This document shows positions 12,255-23,789 of a DNA stretch of 64,000 nucleotides, piece after piece. The stretch is from Epiperipatus broadwayi. Lineage: Eukaryota > Onychophora > Udeonychophora > Euonychophora > Peripatidae. Where the stretch lies: the NCBI GenBank assembly GCA_028023455.1, contig JAQFVV010012422.1, positions 7,491,210 to 7,555,209 of the forward strand, given 5' to 3'. How positions within the stretch are numbered: position 1 is the stretch's first letter; each line of letters starts with the position of its first letter. Below the pieces are notes generated by a model. That model was not told the DNA's origin. It saw only the letters and a list, made by a program, of their open reading frames with translations, and did no database searches. Position numbers and translations under genes: made by a program.

Positions 12255-12575
12255 CAATGAAATGGACGCTGAAGAGTTGTGGGTTGGAGTAATTTGAAGC
12301 CTGTCCATTAAAGTATGAAAATTGGTTATCTTAATATAAAGCTGAGTACTGGTTGTATATATGTGTGGAGATAGTAATCTGGACCAACTGATGATTTCTG
12401 ATTTAGCATGAAATATGTATAATGGTGGTTATTTAACTTTTCAACATGTGTGATCAGGTGGGTCAGCAATATGAGATGGCATGAAGAGTTGAGGGTCGTG
12501 TGAAAGTCTGATTTCGAATCCCTTATATATTACATTATATGTGCAGGTGTGTGTAAGCCTGTACAGAATATTAAA
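12255..12575 (+). mobile_element. Hammerhead-bearing element, family A
   Basis: This is a plus-strand copy with all family blocks in order: AATGAAATGGACGCTGAAG, CCTGTCCATTAAAG, the ribozyme-like core, GATCAGGTGGGTCAGCAATA and a B-box-like block, ATTTCGAATCCC. It ends near TGTAAGCCTGTACAG. Confidence 0.7.
12371..12435 (+). ncRNA. Hammerhead ribozyme motif, family A, degenerate
   Basis: The sequence ACCAA-CTGATGA is intact and GAAATATGTATAATGG is present. The stem II strands (TTTCT and AGCAT) no longer pair fully. It is likely impaired. Confidence 0.6.
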
Positions 12576-12579
12576 TTAT

Positions 12580-13530
12580 ATGTCCATTAATGTAATTTTA
12601 AACGCTTTTTTTATTTTATTATTAAATTTGTTTTATTTACTTTTTGCCCCCGAATAAAATCACCAAGTTAATTTTTTTTTTTTTTTGTATAAATGGTTTC
12701 AGATAACAAGAAGAAAAGATGGGAAAGATAGTGACAAACCGTAGGAAAGATAGACAGTTAACATATCAATTTGCTCTTTTTTTTTTTTTTTAAGCATTTC
12801 CAGGACACAACTATTTGTTTGCTGCTTAATACATTTCTTTTTTTACTAAAATTGTAAATATATTCGTACCTGCGTTCTCAAAACAGTTTTTATAGTCCTG
12901 GTTTTATTTGCACTGTGACTTGAGGCGATGAAGAAACAATTTAGGAATTTTACCTTAAGTTGGTATTAAGTTTAGATTTATAACGCAGACGCTTATTAGA
13001 CATATGTATTCTTTAACTAGTATGTCTTAATAATATCAAGAGCTTATTAAAGTTTAGTTAATAAATAAACTGTATTGATAATAAAATGCTAGATAGAAGA
13101 AAAATTACATAATATAGAAAAAATAACAATAGAATAAGTTATATTGTATGTTGGTTGCTATTTATTTTGTTTCATATATAAATAAAACACCAGTAATCCC
13201 TAGTTTTTCAGAGTTGTGAATTAGGATTTCAGAAAACATACCCCCCCCCCTCTCATCGTAAACTCAAACTTTGCTATAAATATATTTAATATTATATTAA
13301 TTTTACTTTCTACACTTCTATTTATATATAAATATTTTCTCTATACTGTTTTTTTTTTTTTTTTCAATGATTTGTACATAAATGTATATATATACAAAAT
13401 AATTTGTTTATTGCTTAGTTAAAGATCACTTTTGAATAATAGGCATTTGAATTAACGGCATTCTACCTTCTTTAGAACTTGCCCTAGGAGAGCGCAAGAG
13501 ATGCGATGGCACAAATCTCCGTGCCCACAT
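12580..13530. other. No gene seen
   Basis: Homopolymer-rich DNA with T-runs at about 12668-12686 and 12777-12792 and a C-run at 13240-13250. A small GC-richer patch at 13475-13530 precedes the SINE fragment that follows. Confidence 0.4.
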
Positions 13531-13534
13531 GATC

Positions 13535-13600
13535 TATGTCTTTTGCGCCCGGGTTGCGGGTTCGCGTCCCGGCCGATGCTATGACACTTAAAAAAAACAC
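13535..13600 (+). mobile_element. SINE S fragment, 3' part
   Basis: Carries the B-box GGGTTCGCGTCCCGGCCGAT and the ATGCTATGACACTT tail with an A-run, as in the other SINE S copies. The sequence upstream does not match the family's head. Confidence 0.65.
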
Positions 13601-13763
13601 ATTTTATGACTAGCGAAATGTAACTTCGTTCCCTTGTATACAATTTTATTGAATATTTAAATGCAAGTATAGTAGATATAATTAGAGGGGATTTGAATCC
13701 AGATTTTTAAGCTCCATTCCATCTTATACAACCAATACACATGACCACATATATGTGAAAAAA

Positions 13764-13830
13764 ATAAATTATTTCCATATACATATTTCGTACTGAACTA
13801 ACGCTCATCAGTTGGTCCAAAGCATTATCT
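13764..13830 (-). ncRNA. Hammerhead ribozyme motif, family A
   Basis: The minus strand reads CCAA-CTGATGA-GCGTT-AGTTC-AGTAC-GAAATATGTATATGG. Both conserved boxes (CTGATGA and GAAA) are intact. Stem II has a mismatch and wobble pairs, and one T is missing from the TTGG stem I strand. Confidence 0.65.
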
Positions 13831-14014
13831 CCCACACACACACACACATATATATATATATAATCAGTGTTCGGTTTATATTAAGGTAGCAAATTTTCAA
13901 ACTTTAATGGATGTCTGAAGAGTTGGAGAGCGGAGAAGACTGAAGTCTGCCCATTAAAATCTGAAGACTTTCTATCTTGATATAAACCAAGCACTGATTA
14001 TATATGTGTGTGGG

Positions 14015-14080
14015 AGATGATGATCCGGACCAACTGATGAGTGCTAGTTCAGCACGAAGTATATTTATTGGAGATCATTT
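14015..14080 (+). ncRNA. Hammerhead ribozyme motif, family A, best copy
   Basis: The type I hammerhead layout is visible. Outer stem I is ATGATC (14020-14025) with GATCAT (14073-14078). Inner stem I is CCAA (14030-14033) with TTGG (14068-14071). The CTGATGA box is at 14034-14040. Stem II is GTGCT/AGCAC, a perfect 5-bp stem with loop AGTTC. The GAA box is at 14056-14058. The expected cut follows A14067. The base after GAA is G instead of A, which leaves the very short stem III weak, so activity is doubtful in this copy. Confidence 0.75.
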
Positions 14081-14470
14081 ATCTTTTTAACGTTATGTAG
14101 TCGTGTGTATCGATTATACAAGATGGAGTGGATGATTGAAGGGAGCTCGAAAATCTGGGTTCAAATCCTTTCTAATTTTATTGAATCAATATACATAAAC
14201 AATTTTTTTTTGGGGGGGGGGTAGTTGATACTTGATTTATACTTGATTTATACTAATTGTAAAGCAGTATATCTATATCTGCTAACAAGATTTTTTTTAA
14301 AAAAAATATCTAAATGTTTTTTATCATATGTAAAAGAGGTCTCCCCCCCCCCCCCCCCAGCATGAAAACATTGCACCAGGCTCCACTTTTTTCGGCCGGC
14401 CCTGTCTATATTAATAATGCAGATCTTGGTTATCACATGTGCAAACTTCTTGGCAAAAATAAGTTTGTTG

Positions 14471-14580
14471 TCAAGCGTTGATGGCATAGCGGTTAACGTA
14501 GCTGCTTTCCAAGCAGCCGGCCCGGGTTCGCTTCCCGGTCAATGCTTTGACTGACATATGAAAAAGAAAATGAAAAAAAA
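14471..14580 (+). mobile_element. SINE S copy with intact tRNA-Gly-like head
   Basis: The 71-nt tRNA-like head (14475-14545) is followed by TTTGAC...CATATG and an A-rich tail, the tail shared by all SINE S copies. A G/T-rich stretch resembling AAGTTTGTT occurs on both flanks, which may be an eroded target-site duplication. Confidence 0.75.
14475..14545 (+). tRNA. tRNA-Gly(UCC)-like sequence, probably a retroposed copy
   Basis: The full cloverleaf can be drawn. The acceptor stem GCGTTGA pairs with TCAATGC (one G-U). The D arm lies around ATAGCGGTTAACGTA. The anticodon stem GCTGC/GCAGC has loop TTTCCAA, giving anticodon UCC. The T arm is CCGGG-TTCGCTT-CCCGG. It closely resembles animal tRNA-Gly(UCC). 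The attached SINE tail means it is either the founder-like copy of the retroposon or a tRNA gene that happens to carry that tail. I favour the retroposon. Confidence 0.55.
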
Positions 14581-15043
14581 GTTTTGTTTTTTTTTAAATT
14601 TGATTTTATTATTATGAACACATTGGATATTTATAAATATATTTACAATTTTTTGTTATAATTTAAGTTACATACATGAACATATGACTAATAACTTCAT
14701 CAGTATTTCACATCATATGTTATCCAATGCTATGTTTTTTGTTGCTTAAAAAACACATTCCTTCAAAGGATAAATAAATATGTTTCGATAGCATATATAC
14801 CTACATTGTAAATATTTTAAAAGATCATGTTTTTGAAAATCTTGTCATTTAAATATCTTTAGTCTGAAAAAGTATGTGGAATGTTTATTTTAAATTTAAA
14901 TTTGTTATTAAGATTGTTTTTGTTTGTTTTTTGATAGTTTTAATAAAAAAAAGTCCATCCTATATTGTTGCACAAATAGACTGCCAAGTTAATTTTAGGA
15001 AATATAAAATATAATTAGGTGCTTTTATTTATTCAATATGCAC

Positions 15044-15267
15044 TTGCACTTCTTCTCCTTCTCCTTCTCCTTCTCCTCCTCCTCCTCCTTCTCCTTCTCC
15101 TTCTTCTCCTTCTCCTTCTTCTTCTCCTTCTCCTTCTTCTTCTTCTTCTTCTTCTTCTTCCTTCTTCTTTTTCTTCTTCCTTCTTCTTCTTCTTCTTCTT
15201 CCTTCTTCTTCTTCTTCTTCTTCCTTCTTCTTTTTCTTCTTCCTTCTTCTTCTTCCTTCTTCTTCTT

Positions 15268-15298
<31 letters not shown>

Positions 15299-15337
15299 TT
15301 ATTATTATTATTGTTATTATTATTATTATTATTATAT
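15044..15337. repeat. Compound microsatellite (CTC/CTT)n then (TTA)n
   Basis: About 290 bases of near-pure pyrimidine triplets (mixed CTC, CTT, TTC) change into TTA/TTG triplets near 15297. Long open frames of Leu/Ser/Phe on one strand and Lys/Glu on the other are artefacts of the repeat. Confidence 0.97.
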
Positions 15338-15389
15338 AAATACAATTCTTCTACCTTACTTCTAACACTTTGTAGTAAAATTTTATTTA

Positions 15390-15610
15390 TTGTATATATA
15401 CACATGCTCAATCTGTTATTTCGTCTGTTCTCTAAGTCTCCTTAGAGCCACTCCTATCTCAATTTCTTAAAAATTTCCAAAAAATTGTTTTTTTTTGTTG
15501 TTTTTTTTTTGTTTTTTTGGAAACTTTTAGGAAATTGAAATAGCAGTGTCTCTGAGAAAGACTTCAGGACAATCAAAACATCAGATTGAATGTGTGTATA
15601 TATGTATTAT
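15390..15610. repeat. Foldback element with about 95-bp arms
   Basis: The left arm (TGTATATATACACATGCTCA ... CAATTTCTTAAAAATTTCC) is matched by an inverted right arm (GGAAACTTTTAGGAAATTG ... GATTGAATGTGTGTATATAT). The loop is a T-rich stretch. It directly follows the compound microsatellite. Confidence 0.75.
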
Positions 15611-15619
15611 TAAAAAAAA

Positions 15620-18600
15620 CTGGCTAAAAAAGTGGTTGAAATAAGCTGGACAAATTGTATTTATATAAAATATTACAGCAAAATAAAAGAAGTGGTAGAT
15701 TTATTGTTGTTGTTATTATTATTACCATATTATAATTTAGAACAACCTACATGCCACTTGATTCTGATTGTGTGAATAATTAATTACATGTGCCTTTTAG
15801 AAATAGTAATGCTTTATATATTTTTTGAAGCAATTGTTTAAGAATGCTGTTGTAGAACACTGCAGTCTTAAAGGTGAAAAATATGGGCATGTTTGAAATA
15901 TGTGGGATAGCTCTTTAGGAACATCTATCATGCAAGACATTTGTAGATTTAAAATTTATATTTAACTAGGTTATAAGGTAGAACTTAATCAGTACTGTAT
16001 CACACAGTATATAGAACAGAAATATTTGATCATAACTGTTGAATATAAATATATAGAAATTGGGTTAGAGTCTTAGTAACAGGCAGAGTTATCCATAAAT
16101 GTCTGAACAGATAGATTATCTTTTTTAAATCACTAAGTAAAATACTAACAAAGGATCTCATATTATGTTGGCTAAGAGATTGCATAATTGAAAGCATGAT
16201 ATGTGAAGGATTTTCTGCCATGATCATATGGTGGATGTTAATGGAAGAAAAGATATGATTCTGAGAATTAAGTTAGTTAATGTCATAATATACATTTTGG
16301 CTTTTATATAAGTTGAGAATGATTTAAAACATATTAAATTGAGCCCATTCTGCAAGTGAGAAAGCAAGCAAGCCATCTTAATTGTTAGGAGATGTCAGAT
16401 TAAAATCAAAATATACACTTTGATTATGAACATGTGATAATTAAAGTAATGTTAATTATTTATATCGATGGACTATAATATGTAAGTAATCCACCAAGTA
16501 TATCATTGACAAATAAATGGATTTTTAATCAAATTAAATCTGAAATCTTACATGAAGTAACAAACATCCCAAGCGAGACTTAAAATGTTAGCTTTATTTT
16601 TTTTTAATTTGTAGTTCTAAGTTTGAATTTAATTTTTAAGAAAATTAAATTATTTTTTGTAGTAATTATTACTTTAAAAAAATTAACAAACGTATTTCTA
16701 AAATGAAATAATTTTATTAAATTACTAATTTGTATTAGAACATAAAAATGCTTATGGTCTGAATCTCCAATTTGCATTAAATTTTTATCTTCCCACGTGA
16801 ATTGTTTTAACGTCAAAAAATATTAAACATATAAAAATTTAATATATTTTATTTTTATTATTAAAAGTATACTGAGATAAATGAAAATATGTTTGAAAGT
16901 AAAAAGACGTTTTCAAATTAAATTAAAATTTGACATTCTTCAACAATTATAACGTGAAAAGTTCCCATTGAACCATGGCAGATCTGAGTTAACTACATCA
17001 TTGTCAACCACACCTGGCAAATTTTTGAATAGACTCAAGTGACTGTTATTTTTAATATGATTCCATGTTTGATTTTTTTGTATGCAATTAAATCTTTTTT
17101 ACATATATTATATAATTAGTTTATATATTACATTATAAATATTTAAGTGTTCTAATAATTAAAATAAAAAAAGATTTAAATTAAAATTTTAAAATTGTGA
17201 AAATAAGTATCTAACTGAAAATCTTAGCAATAATAAAGGAACACATCATTATTGGCTTCACAATACCTATTCAAAAAGTTAGAAAAACAAAATATTAGAT
17301 ATTAGAATTTTATGTTATTAAAAAATAATATATTTAGAATTAGTTATCATCAAAGAAACAAAAACAATTCTAGAAGTTAATAAATTATTAATTGTTATTA
17401 AAATGTTTCACTTACAATTTTTACAAACATGATTTTCTTTTTAGTCTGTAATGATTGTTTCCATGGTGATTTTTGGTTCTCATAATGTACTTTCTATACT
17501 TTGTAAGAGCATTATTTTTCAAAATAAAATGTTTTCAAAGACAACCCCCTCCCCCTAGTGGCATAATTTTTGGTTCAATAATAAGTCTTTTACAAAAATG
17601 TTGCATCATAATCATTAACAATTACTGAAAATCATATTTTTTGTGAAATTTAGCCACAGAGTAAAATAATCTAAAGCATTAGTCAATCACCAACTCCTTC
17701 ATATCTTTATCAGAACAATAGAATGTGCTGTTAATCACACAAAAAGATCTATAAATATCCATATACTGCTGACATCTCTTGGAATTTTTTAAAATTAATA
17801 CATTAAAAATGGAAGGTTCATAAAAAGAATCACTGCAGTCTTTCACACACCATAATTTAACATATACAATGCTTTAAAACAATGTAGGAAACTAGCGATC
17901 GCAGCGCCATTGTGCTGCTTAAAATGTCAAATATGATAGCGCTATCACAGCTTACTTTTGTAAAGAATTTAATTAAGATTTTTCTAATTCCCTTGATTAG
18001 ACCTGCCATCTATGTACAAAAATGAAAAACAAAAATATAAATAAACTGTTAATTGACTGAAACCCAGACTGAATAAGTTGTGCCAATCTATTTACTACTT
18101 GGAACCAATAATAAAAGAATTAAAAGTAAGGTTAATGTTTTTATAAAAATGTATTATGGGAATTAAACTCAGGTCAAATATTTTTTTCTTTTTTTTACTT
18201 TTGGCTGATGTAATAATGTGGCAATCTGGTATTAGAAATTATCACTGTATAAAGTTTGTTTGTTTCATTTATTATTGAAACAAATGTTTAGCATAAAATC
18301 ATGATTATATTGTCTTTGCACTCTACACGTAGTTTCAAATTTTATGCAGCTTAAAGTTTGTTGCTTTAATTTTGTAAAATATATTAGGGATAGAAAACTG
18401 ACTGTATGTTTTTCCTTTTTTGAGATCAGTTAAAAGAAATGATCTGATATTAGAATCTGCCACATTTTTTCTATTTAATTTTTTAAAATTTATATAATAA
18501 ACTTTTACCATAGAATTACAAATATTTCTTTTACATATCATATATAGTTGAAAATATCTGTATTATATGTATTTCAATAAGATTCAGATTTTAACTGATT

Positions 18601-18800
18601 TTTCAACTTTTCAATGTTTTCACTATTCTATGTGTTATGAAAATTGTAATCGGAGTACATTTTTATAATGCCTTGTTGGCTGATCTAAGACATCTTGGAC
18701 AATTCATGAGGTTTGGATTAATGTTAGTTGGTGCAAGCAAAGAAAACTAAAATACTCAGCAGCATCATAAAACTTAGAGAGAATTAAGTTCTGATTTTTT
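15620..18800. other. No gene seen
   Basis: More than 3 kb of AT-rich sequence without a convincing exon, RNA or repeat. A short GC-richer patch at 17893-17945 (GCGATCGCAGCGCCATTG, GATAGCGCTATC) stands out but has no assignable role. Confidence 0.4.
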
Positions 18801-18807
18801 TTCTCAT

Positions 18808-18886
18808 GTGTCATAGCATCAGCCCGGAAGCGAACCCACCACTTCAGGACAACTTCCTGCAAAGCAGCTGTCTGAAAGATTTGAAT
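18808..18886 (-). mobile_element. SINE S, 5'-truncated
   Basis: The minus strand reads GGTGGGTTCGCTTCCGGGCT, then GATGCTATGACACATGAG and A-rich sequence, which is the 3' half of the family. The head stops near the anticodon region. Confidence 0.7.
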
Positions 18887-18889
18887 TAA

Positions 18890-21800
18890 GTATTAGCAAA
18901 AAAACAACACAATAGGTATGTATATACACACAAATAAATAATGTATTAAATTTGAACTTTGATATCAAATTTAACAAAGTGGCAGTATTTAAATGAGACT
19001 AATAATATTATATTAATGAGGTGTTAGTTATTTCCAGAACTAATGATGATAATGAAATCTAAAACACATATCATATTGAGATAGTTTTTTTATTTTTTTA
19101 TCAATATGATAACATTCAAAAATTTAAAACACCCTCTATATGACACAGGAAGATTTGTTATTTTTTCATTTAATATATTTAACATTTGATTTCATTTACT
19201 AATGCAAAGATAGTATATAATTTAAGAAGTAAGGATTTTTCATCCTAACACATGCGCTGTACTGTTTTTTCATAATATCTCAACGATATCTTGTGTATTG
19301 AGGAAATGCTTGAACTAAAACTCAAGATAGAGACTTTTGAAAAAATAAGAGTGGCTGTCTTATCTTTAAATCTACTTTTCTAATTATATAGGCCAATCTA
19401 AAGTATCTCACCTTAAAGGCATGAACTTGTTTCTGTGCCAAATTAATATATTTGTAAATGGCATTATTTGTGTTCTATGTATGATCCATAGTACTAATGT
19501 ACTGATATTTCAGCTAGGTTGCACTGACCATTGACTGGATAAAAATGTTATTATAAAAACCATTGTATATGTACTATAAACATTGATGTATAATGAGATT
19601 AAAAATTCAAGTAATAGAAAACAAGAATAGAAAATTTAAAAAATATAAAAGTAGGGGTGAAATGATAATAGATAAATAAAATCAGAAGCTTTTCAGGTCA
19701 ATGGGATTTTGAAAATTTTTTCAATTGGATATGGCCCTTTAAGGATCTCAGTGGTTTCTCTGATCTTACTTTGATGGAGAGTTTTACATTTGAATAAGAT
19801 TATTTTGCTTTGATTGATTAATCTAGTAAAGTGAAGTTGCTCAAATGTTTATCAAAAGTATTTGATAGTGAAGACCAGAGATTATATACTCATTGAGAAT
19901 AATTAGAAATTTTCCTAAGATAAAATATGGTTCTTCTGCTGCTTTAAATCACTGTTTTACCTCTATTGTAATTTTTATTAGCTTAGAATCTTTTTTTAGA
20001 TATAATAAATTTAGCTTTGCTGCTTTTATTGATTTTTTTTTAATTGAAAAAAAATCTGAAGTTGTCAGTATCTTATGGATAGTCAGCAAATATTTAGTTC
20101 TCTTTACTCTTTTATTCTCAAGGGAAATATTTATTTTAAGAACATTTTCTCTCTTGATAATATTTTATGTGAATCATTAATGTCATCCCTTATTAAAATT
20201 AATACAATGTTAGAATTTTTTCCATATTTTAATAATTATAAATCAGATGTTAAATTTTGTAGGAAACCTTCATAAATCCATCATTGTTTGTTTACATTTA
20301 AAAAAAATTAAAATAAAAAAGAATTTGTTCATTTTCCAAAAGAGTATTTAGACTAACAACATTGGTGATATTTACATACTTTGTTTTTATTTATAAATCA
20401 GTTTTTGTATATTGAGATGGCTATGTGTTTCATGAAATACCACAACATAGTAGTGTGTGAGCAAGTACATATATAAAGTTGAAAGGAAAAGTAAAAATAA
20501 ACAGACAAAAATTTTTGTAGATATTTTCTATATTATAGTTAAGGATTAAATAATTTTGAATTTAAAAAAAATATTATAAATTAAACATTTAAAAAGGTCT
20601 AATTAATATTTTATTAATTCTGATTTTGAAATTAAAACAAGCATATTTTTATGTTACAATAGATATACTGGTAATTATAAAATTTCAGTATCTATTTTTA
20701 TTAGATTAAATTTTTTTAAAATTAAAGCTTGTATAACATATTGTAACAAAAATCCTTCAAAGTTGTTTTTGAAAGGATTGTGGTACATTCAAAAGAGTCA
20801 TTAACTTTTTTCACTCAACATTAAGAAAACTTACTTTTAATTACTGTGTTTTTTCCACCCTTAAAAAAGTTGAAAAAAAATAGGGGATTTTTTTAGAGTT
20901 ATACAGAGTTACTATGAATCTATAACTGAAGGCAAGACAATTGCGGCTGCTAATGTCACAATGGTGGAGTATGGGTCCATATGGAAGTAAAGAACATGCT
21001 TTTCTGAGTTTCATAGCCTGTAATGTTTACTAGATGGCTGGCTTACCCGAAGTTCATCAAATGATAGACTAAATGGAGCTGATTGATTGTCATAAGTTAC
21101 TTGGATTGCACATTTCCCAAAGATGACAATAAGTCATTATAATATTTAGAGGTGTTTAGAAAGGATAGCTTACCCAGAGATTTCATTTGCTTGCCAAAGT
21201 AGTTTGTTTGTATATTATTTTATTTATATTCAGAAAAGCACAGATAAATGTACTGTGTTGGATATATATAAAGGACATCTGGTGAGTAGTGTGTTATATA
21301 TATTGAGAATGATATTATTTTAAATAATTTCTTGAAAATGACGATTAAAATTTATAATTAACAAATTTTAAATGACTTTTCTCAACTAAAAATAAAACAA
21401 GGAAAGAAAATAATAAATGATATTTGTGTTTAGAAGATTATTTGTTTCCAATATTGTTCATAAAAAAGAGAGAGAGGAAAACTATGAGGATATTTTTTTA
21501 AATATTGAAAATGTGGAAGAACCTAAATTTTAAATGAAACTTTCCAAAATGAATTTCACAATAATTTTTTTAAAAAAGAAAACCTTTTTTTTACCATCAG
21601 AAATAATGAATGAATTAATAACTTTGATTCATACTATTTATATATACACACACCTACATGTGGATTATATGCATATTTTCAACATGGAATTAATTGTAAA
21701 AAATATAATATTTTTAATGTTTATTATTTTGGCAAATTAAAATATATGATATAAATGTCAGTGTGAGCACACATTTCCATATATGTGAAAACAGTCATTA

Positions 21801-22079
21801 TTTATGTATCATTAAAGTTTGATAGAGTATTTTATTATTATTATATGACAATTCCTATATGTTACTGCACATTTGTGTGTTTATATAAATGCATATCAGG
21901 TAGACACACATATGTTAAAATTAATCAGATTTTTATTATTAGTTTATGATAATTCAAATATGTTCATTTTATATTATATAGACACATCTATGTGCTGATA
22001 TATAGGTATGTTATGTAAATCTATTGGGACATATATTTAAATTACAATGTAATAGTGGATTTCTTTTTGGTATTAACTC
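18890..22079. other. No assignable gene; weak protein-like patch
   Basis: Most of this stretch shows nothing. At 19685-20275 the plus strand has overlapping frames with an uneven, protein-like residue mix but many stops and frame changes. That could be an eroded pseudogene or chance. No family could be recognised. Confidence 0.3.
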
Positions 22080-22400
22080 TTTTCCCGCCTCTTACAAGGC
22101 CTCTCGTTGACATCTGACGTCACTCTAACTCTGCCAGTTCTTATGCTAAAATATTCGTTTGACAGGTGTTGATTAGGTTTTTAAAAGTTCTGTAAGATGG
22201 TGCCCTCTTCCGAATTATTTTACAAGTAAAAAATCAAAAAAACCGCATTTAAACCTAAACAAAGAAAGAACATTGTCAGTGATTGGTTGTCAGCAAGCTC
22301 TCAGCCAAAACAGACATTCTGATTGGCTGGAAAGAACAAAGAAACCGCCTGATCAAAGAAAAGAAAGAAAAACGCTGAGATTTTCATTTCAAATGCAATT
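22080..22400. promoter_or_regulatory. Candidate regulatory patch (CRE and two inverted CCAAT boxes)
   Basis: This GC-richer island in AT-rich DNA contains a perfect cAMP-response-element palindrome, TGACGTCA (22115-22122). It also has two ATTGG (inverted CCAAT) boxes, at 22282-22286 and 22322-22326, each in similar context (GTGATTGGTTG, CTGATTGGCTG). These elements are typical of animal promoters. No transcript can be tied to it; it lies 8 kb upstream of the first PAN exon. It could instead be an old transposon promoter. Confidence 0.3.
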
Positions 22401-23700
22401 TAAGTATTAAAAAAATATAATTTGAGAAATTAAACTAGTTTTTTAAAAAATATACCAAAAAAACAAAATTATTTTCGAAAAATATTGAAGATTTTAGTAA
22501 AAATATTTAAGATTTAGCAAAAAGAAATCTTTACTTTTTGATATCGTAAAATTGAAAAAAAAACGTTTGCGTCAGCACTTTTTTGTTTAGACATTCGCTT
22601 TATATTTGCCAAAATTGAATATATTTTATAATAAATAAATAGAAATTTATTTTTGAAAGAACTTTCATTCTCTTTCATAACCTGAAAAATTAGTAATATA
22701 CTTTTTATAAACGTATCTGAGTTGAATTTAATATTATAGGCGAATATATTTTAACAATAGGCTTTGTCTTCAGTTTGTGAGTTGGCCAATTAAAAGATTT
22801 GATTTTTACCTCATACAACCAATAATATAATTAGCGGTTTAAGGGTTAATCAAACCAGAAGGCTTAATTTAGATGTATAACCATATTTTACAGATTTTAA
22901 TTTAATTTTATTATTATTAATAAATTTATATTTCATTGTTAAAGTTATTCCAGTGAATTTATTTAATCCAAAATAGTTTTAGAATATTATATGTTTGTAT
23001 TATATCTCTTGATCACAGTAATAGTTATAGAGCTTTTGCTCTCTGAGCTGGATTCATGCATAACAGTCTTTTATATAAAAGGGGTTTATATTTAGTGTTT
23101 ATGGACATTCAGTTGATGATGATTTCATTACTTCTCTAATGCTGGATGGCAAAAATGTGATATCCTTTAAAATTCAAGCACTATATTTCATTTTAATTAT
23201 TTATTTAGTTATTGAGTTTATAATTGTCCAGTACAATAATGGTACTAAATGTCCAGAGCATCTCTGATGGTCAGCATGTTTGAATAACCTAGCATTATTG
23301 TTTTGTTACATCCTTATGGATTAGCACTTAAGTCTTAAATAATCTGCCCCAAGCTGGATAAGAGCTAAATAATTATCCTGGTCTATAGTAGACCCTTTTC
23401 AAATCCAGACACAAGATTGATTGTTGATTAATGTTTTATTGTTGATAATTATGATGAATGATTGTTACTTTTGTGTACTCTAGTGAACTAATAGTTGGTT
23501 TTGCTGATCTATCAGTCTCATTTCATTTCTCATGTTCATTATATTCATTATATTATTTCTAAATGGTGATGATGATGATTTTTCCATCATCCCAGGTTCA
23601 TCCCTATGAGTTTGTACTGTTACAATATTTAAAATGGTTTAGTGTGATTTTTTAAAATATGATATAAAAAAATTATATGAAAAATTAGTTCAAGTCCAAT
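22401..23700. other. No gene seen
   Basis: AT-rich sequence with no recognised element. The LINE coding remnant begins just downstream. Confidence 0.4.
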
Positions 23701-23789
23701 TTACACAGTTTTAATATAAAATAAAGATTATAAACAGAAGTGAAAAGTTGACTATTTTCAAAAACTTTCACCAGGTGGAGCAATAGAAA

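Larger units (their letters stand above)
13668..14180. mobile_element. Hammerhead-bearing element, family A, head-to-head inverted pair
   Basis: A minus-strand copy (about 13668-13925) abuts a plus-strand copy (about 13905-14180). They meet at the TTTAATGGATG block, and the outer ends are GGGGATTTGAATCC and its inverse GGTTCAAATCC. Each arm carries its own hammerhead motif, so a transcript from either strand would contain one ribozyme. A CA/TA microsatellite (13842-13862) sits inside. Confidence 0.75.

Noticed and set aside
15019-15445. Long Leu/Ser/Phe and Lys/Glu frames on both strands
   Set aside because: They are translations of a pyrimidine-triplet microsatellite and have no other coding evidence.
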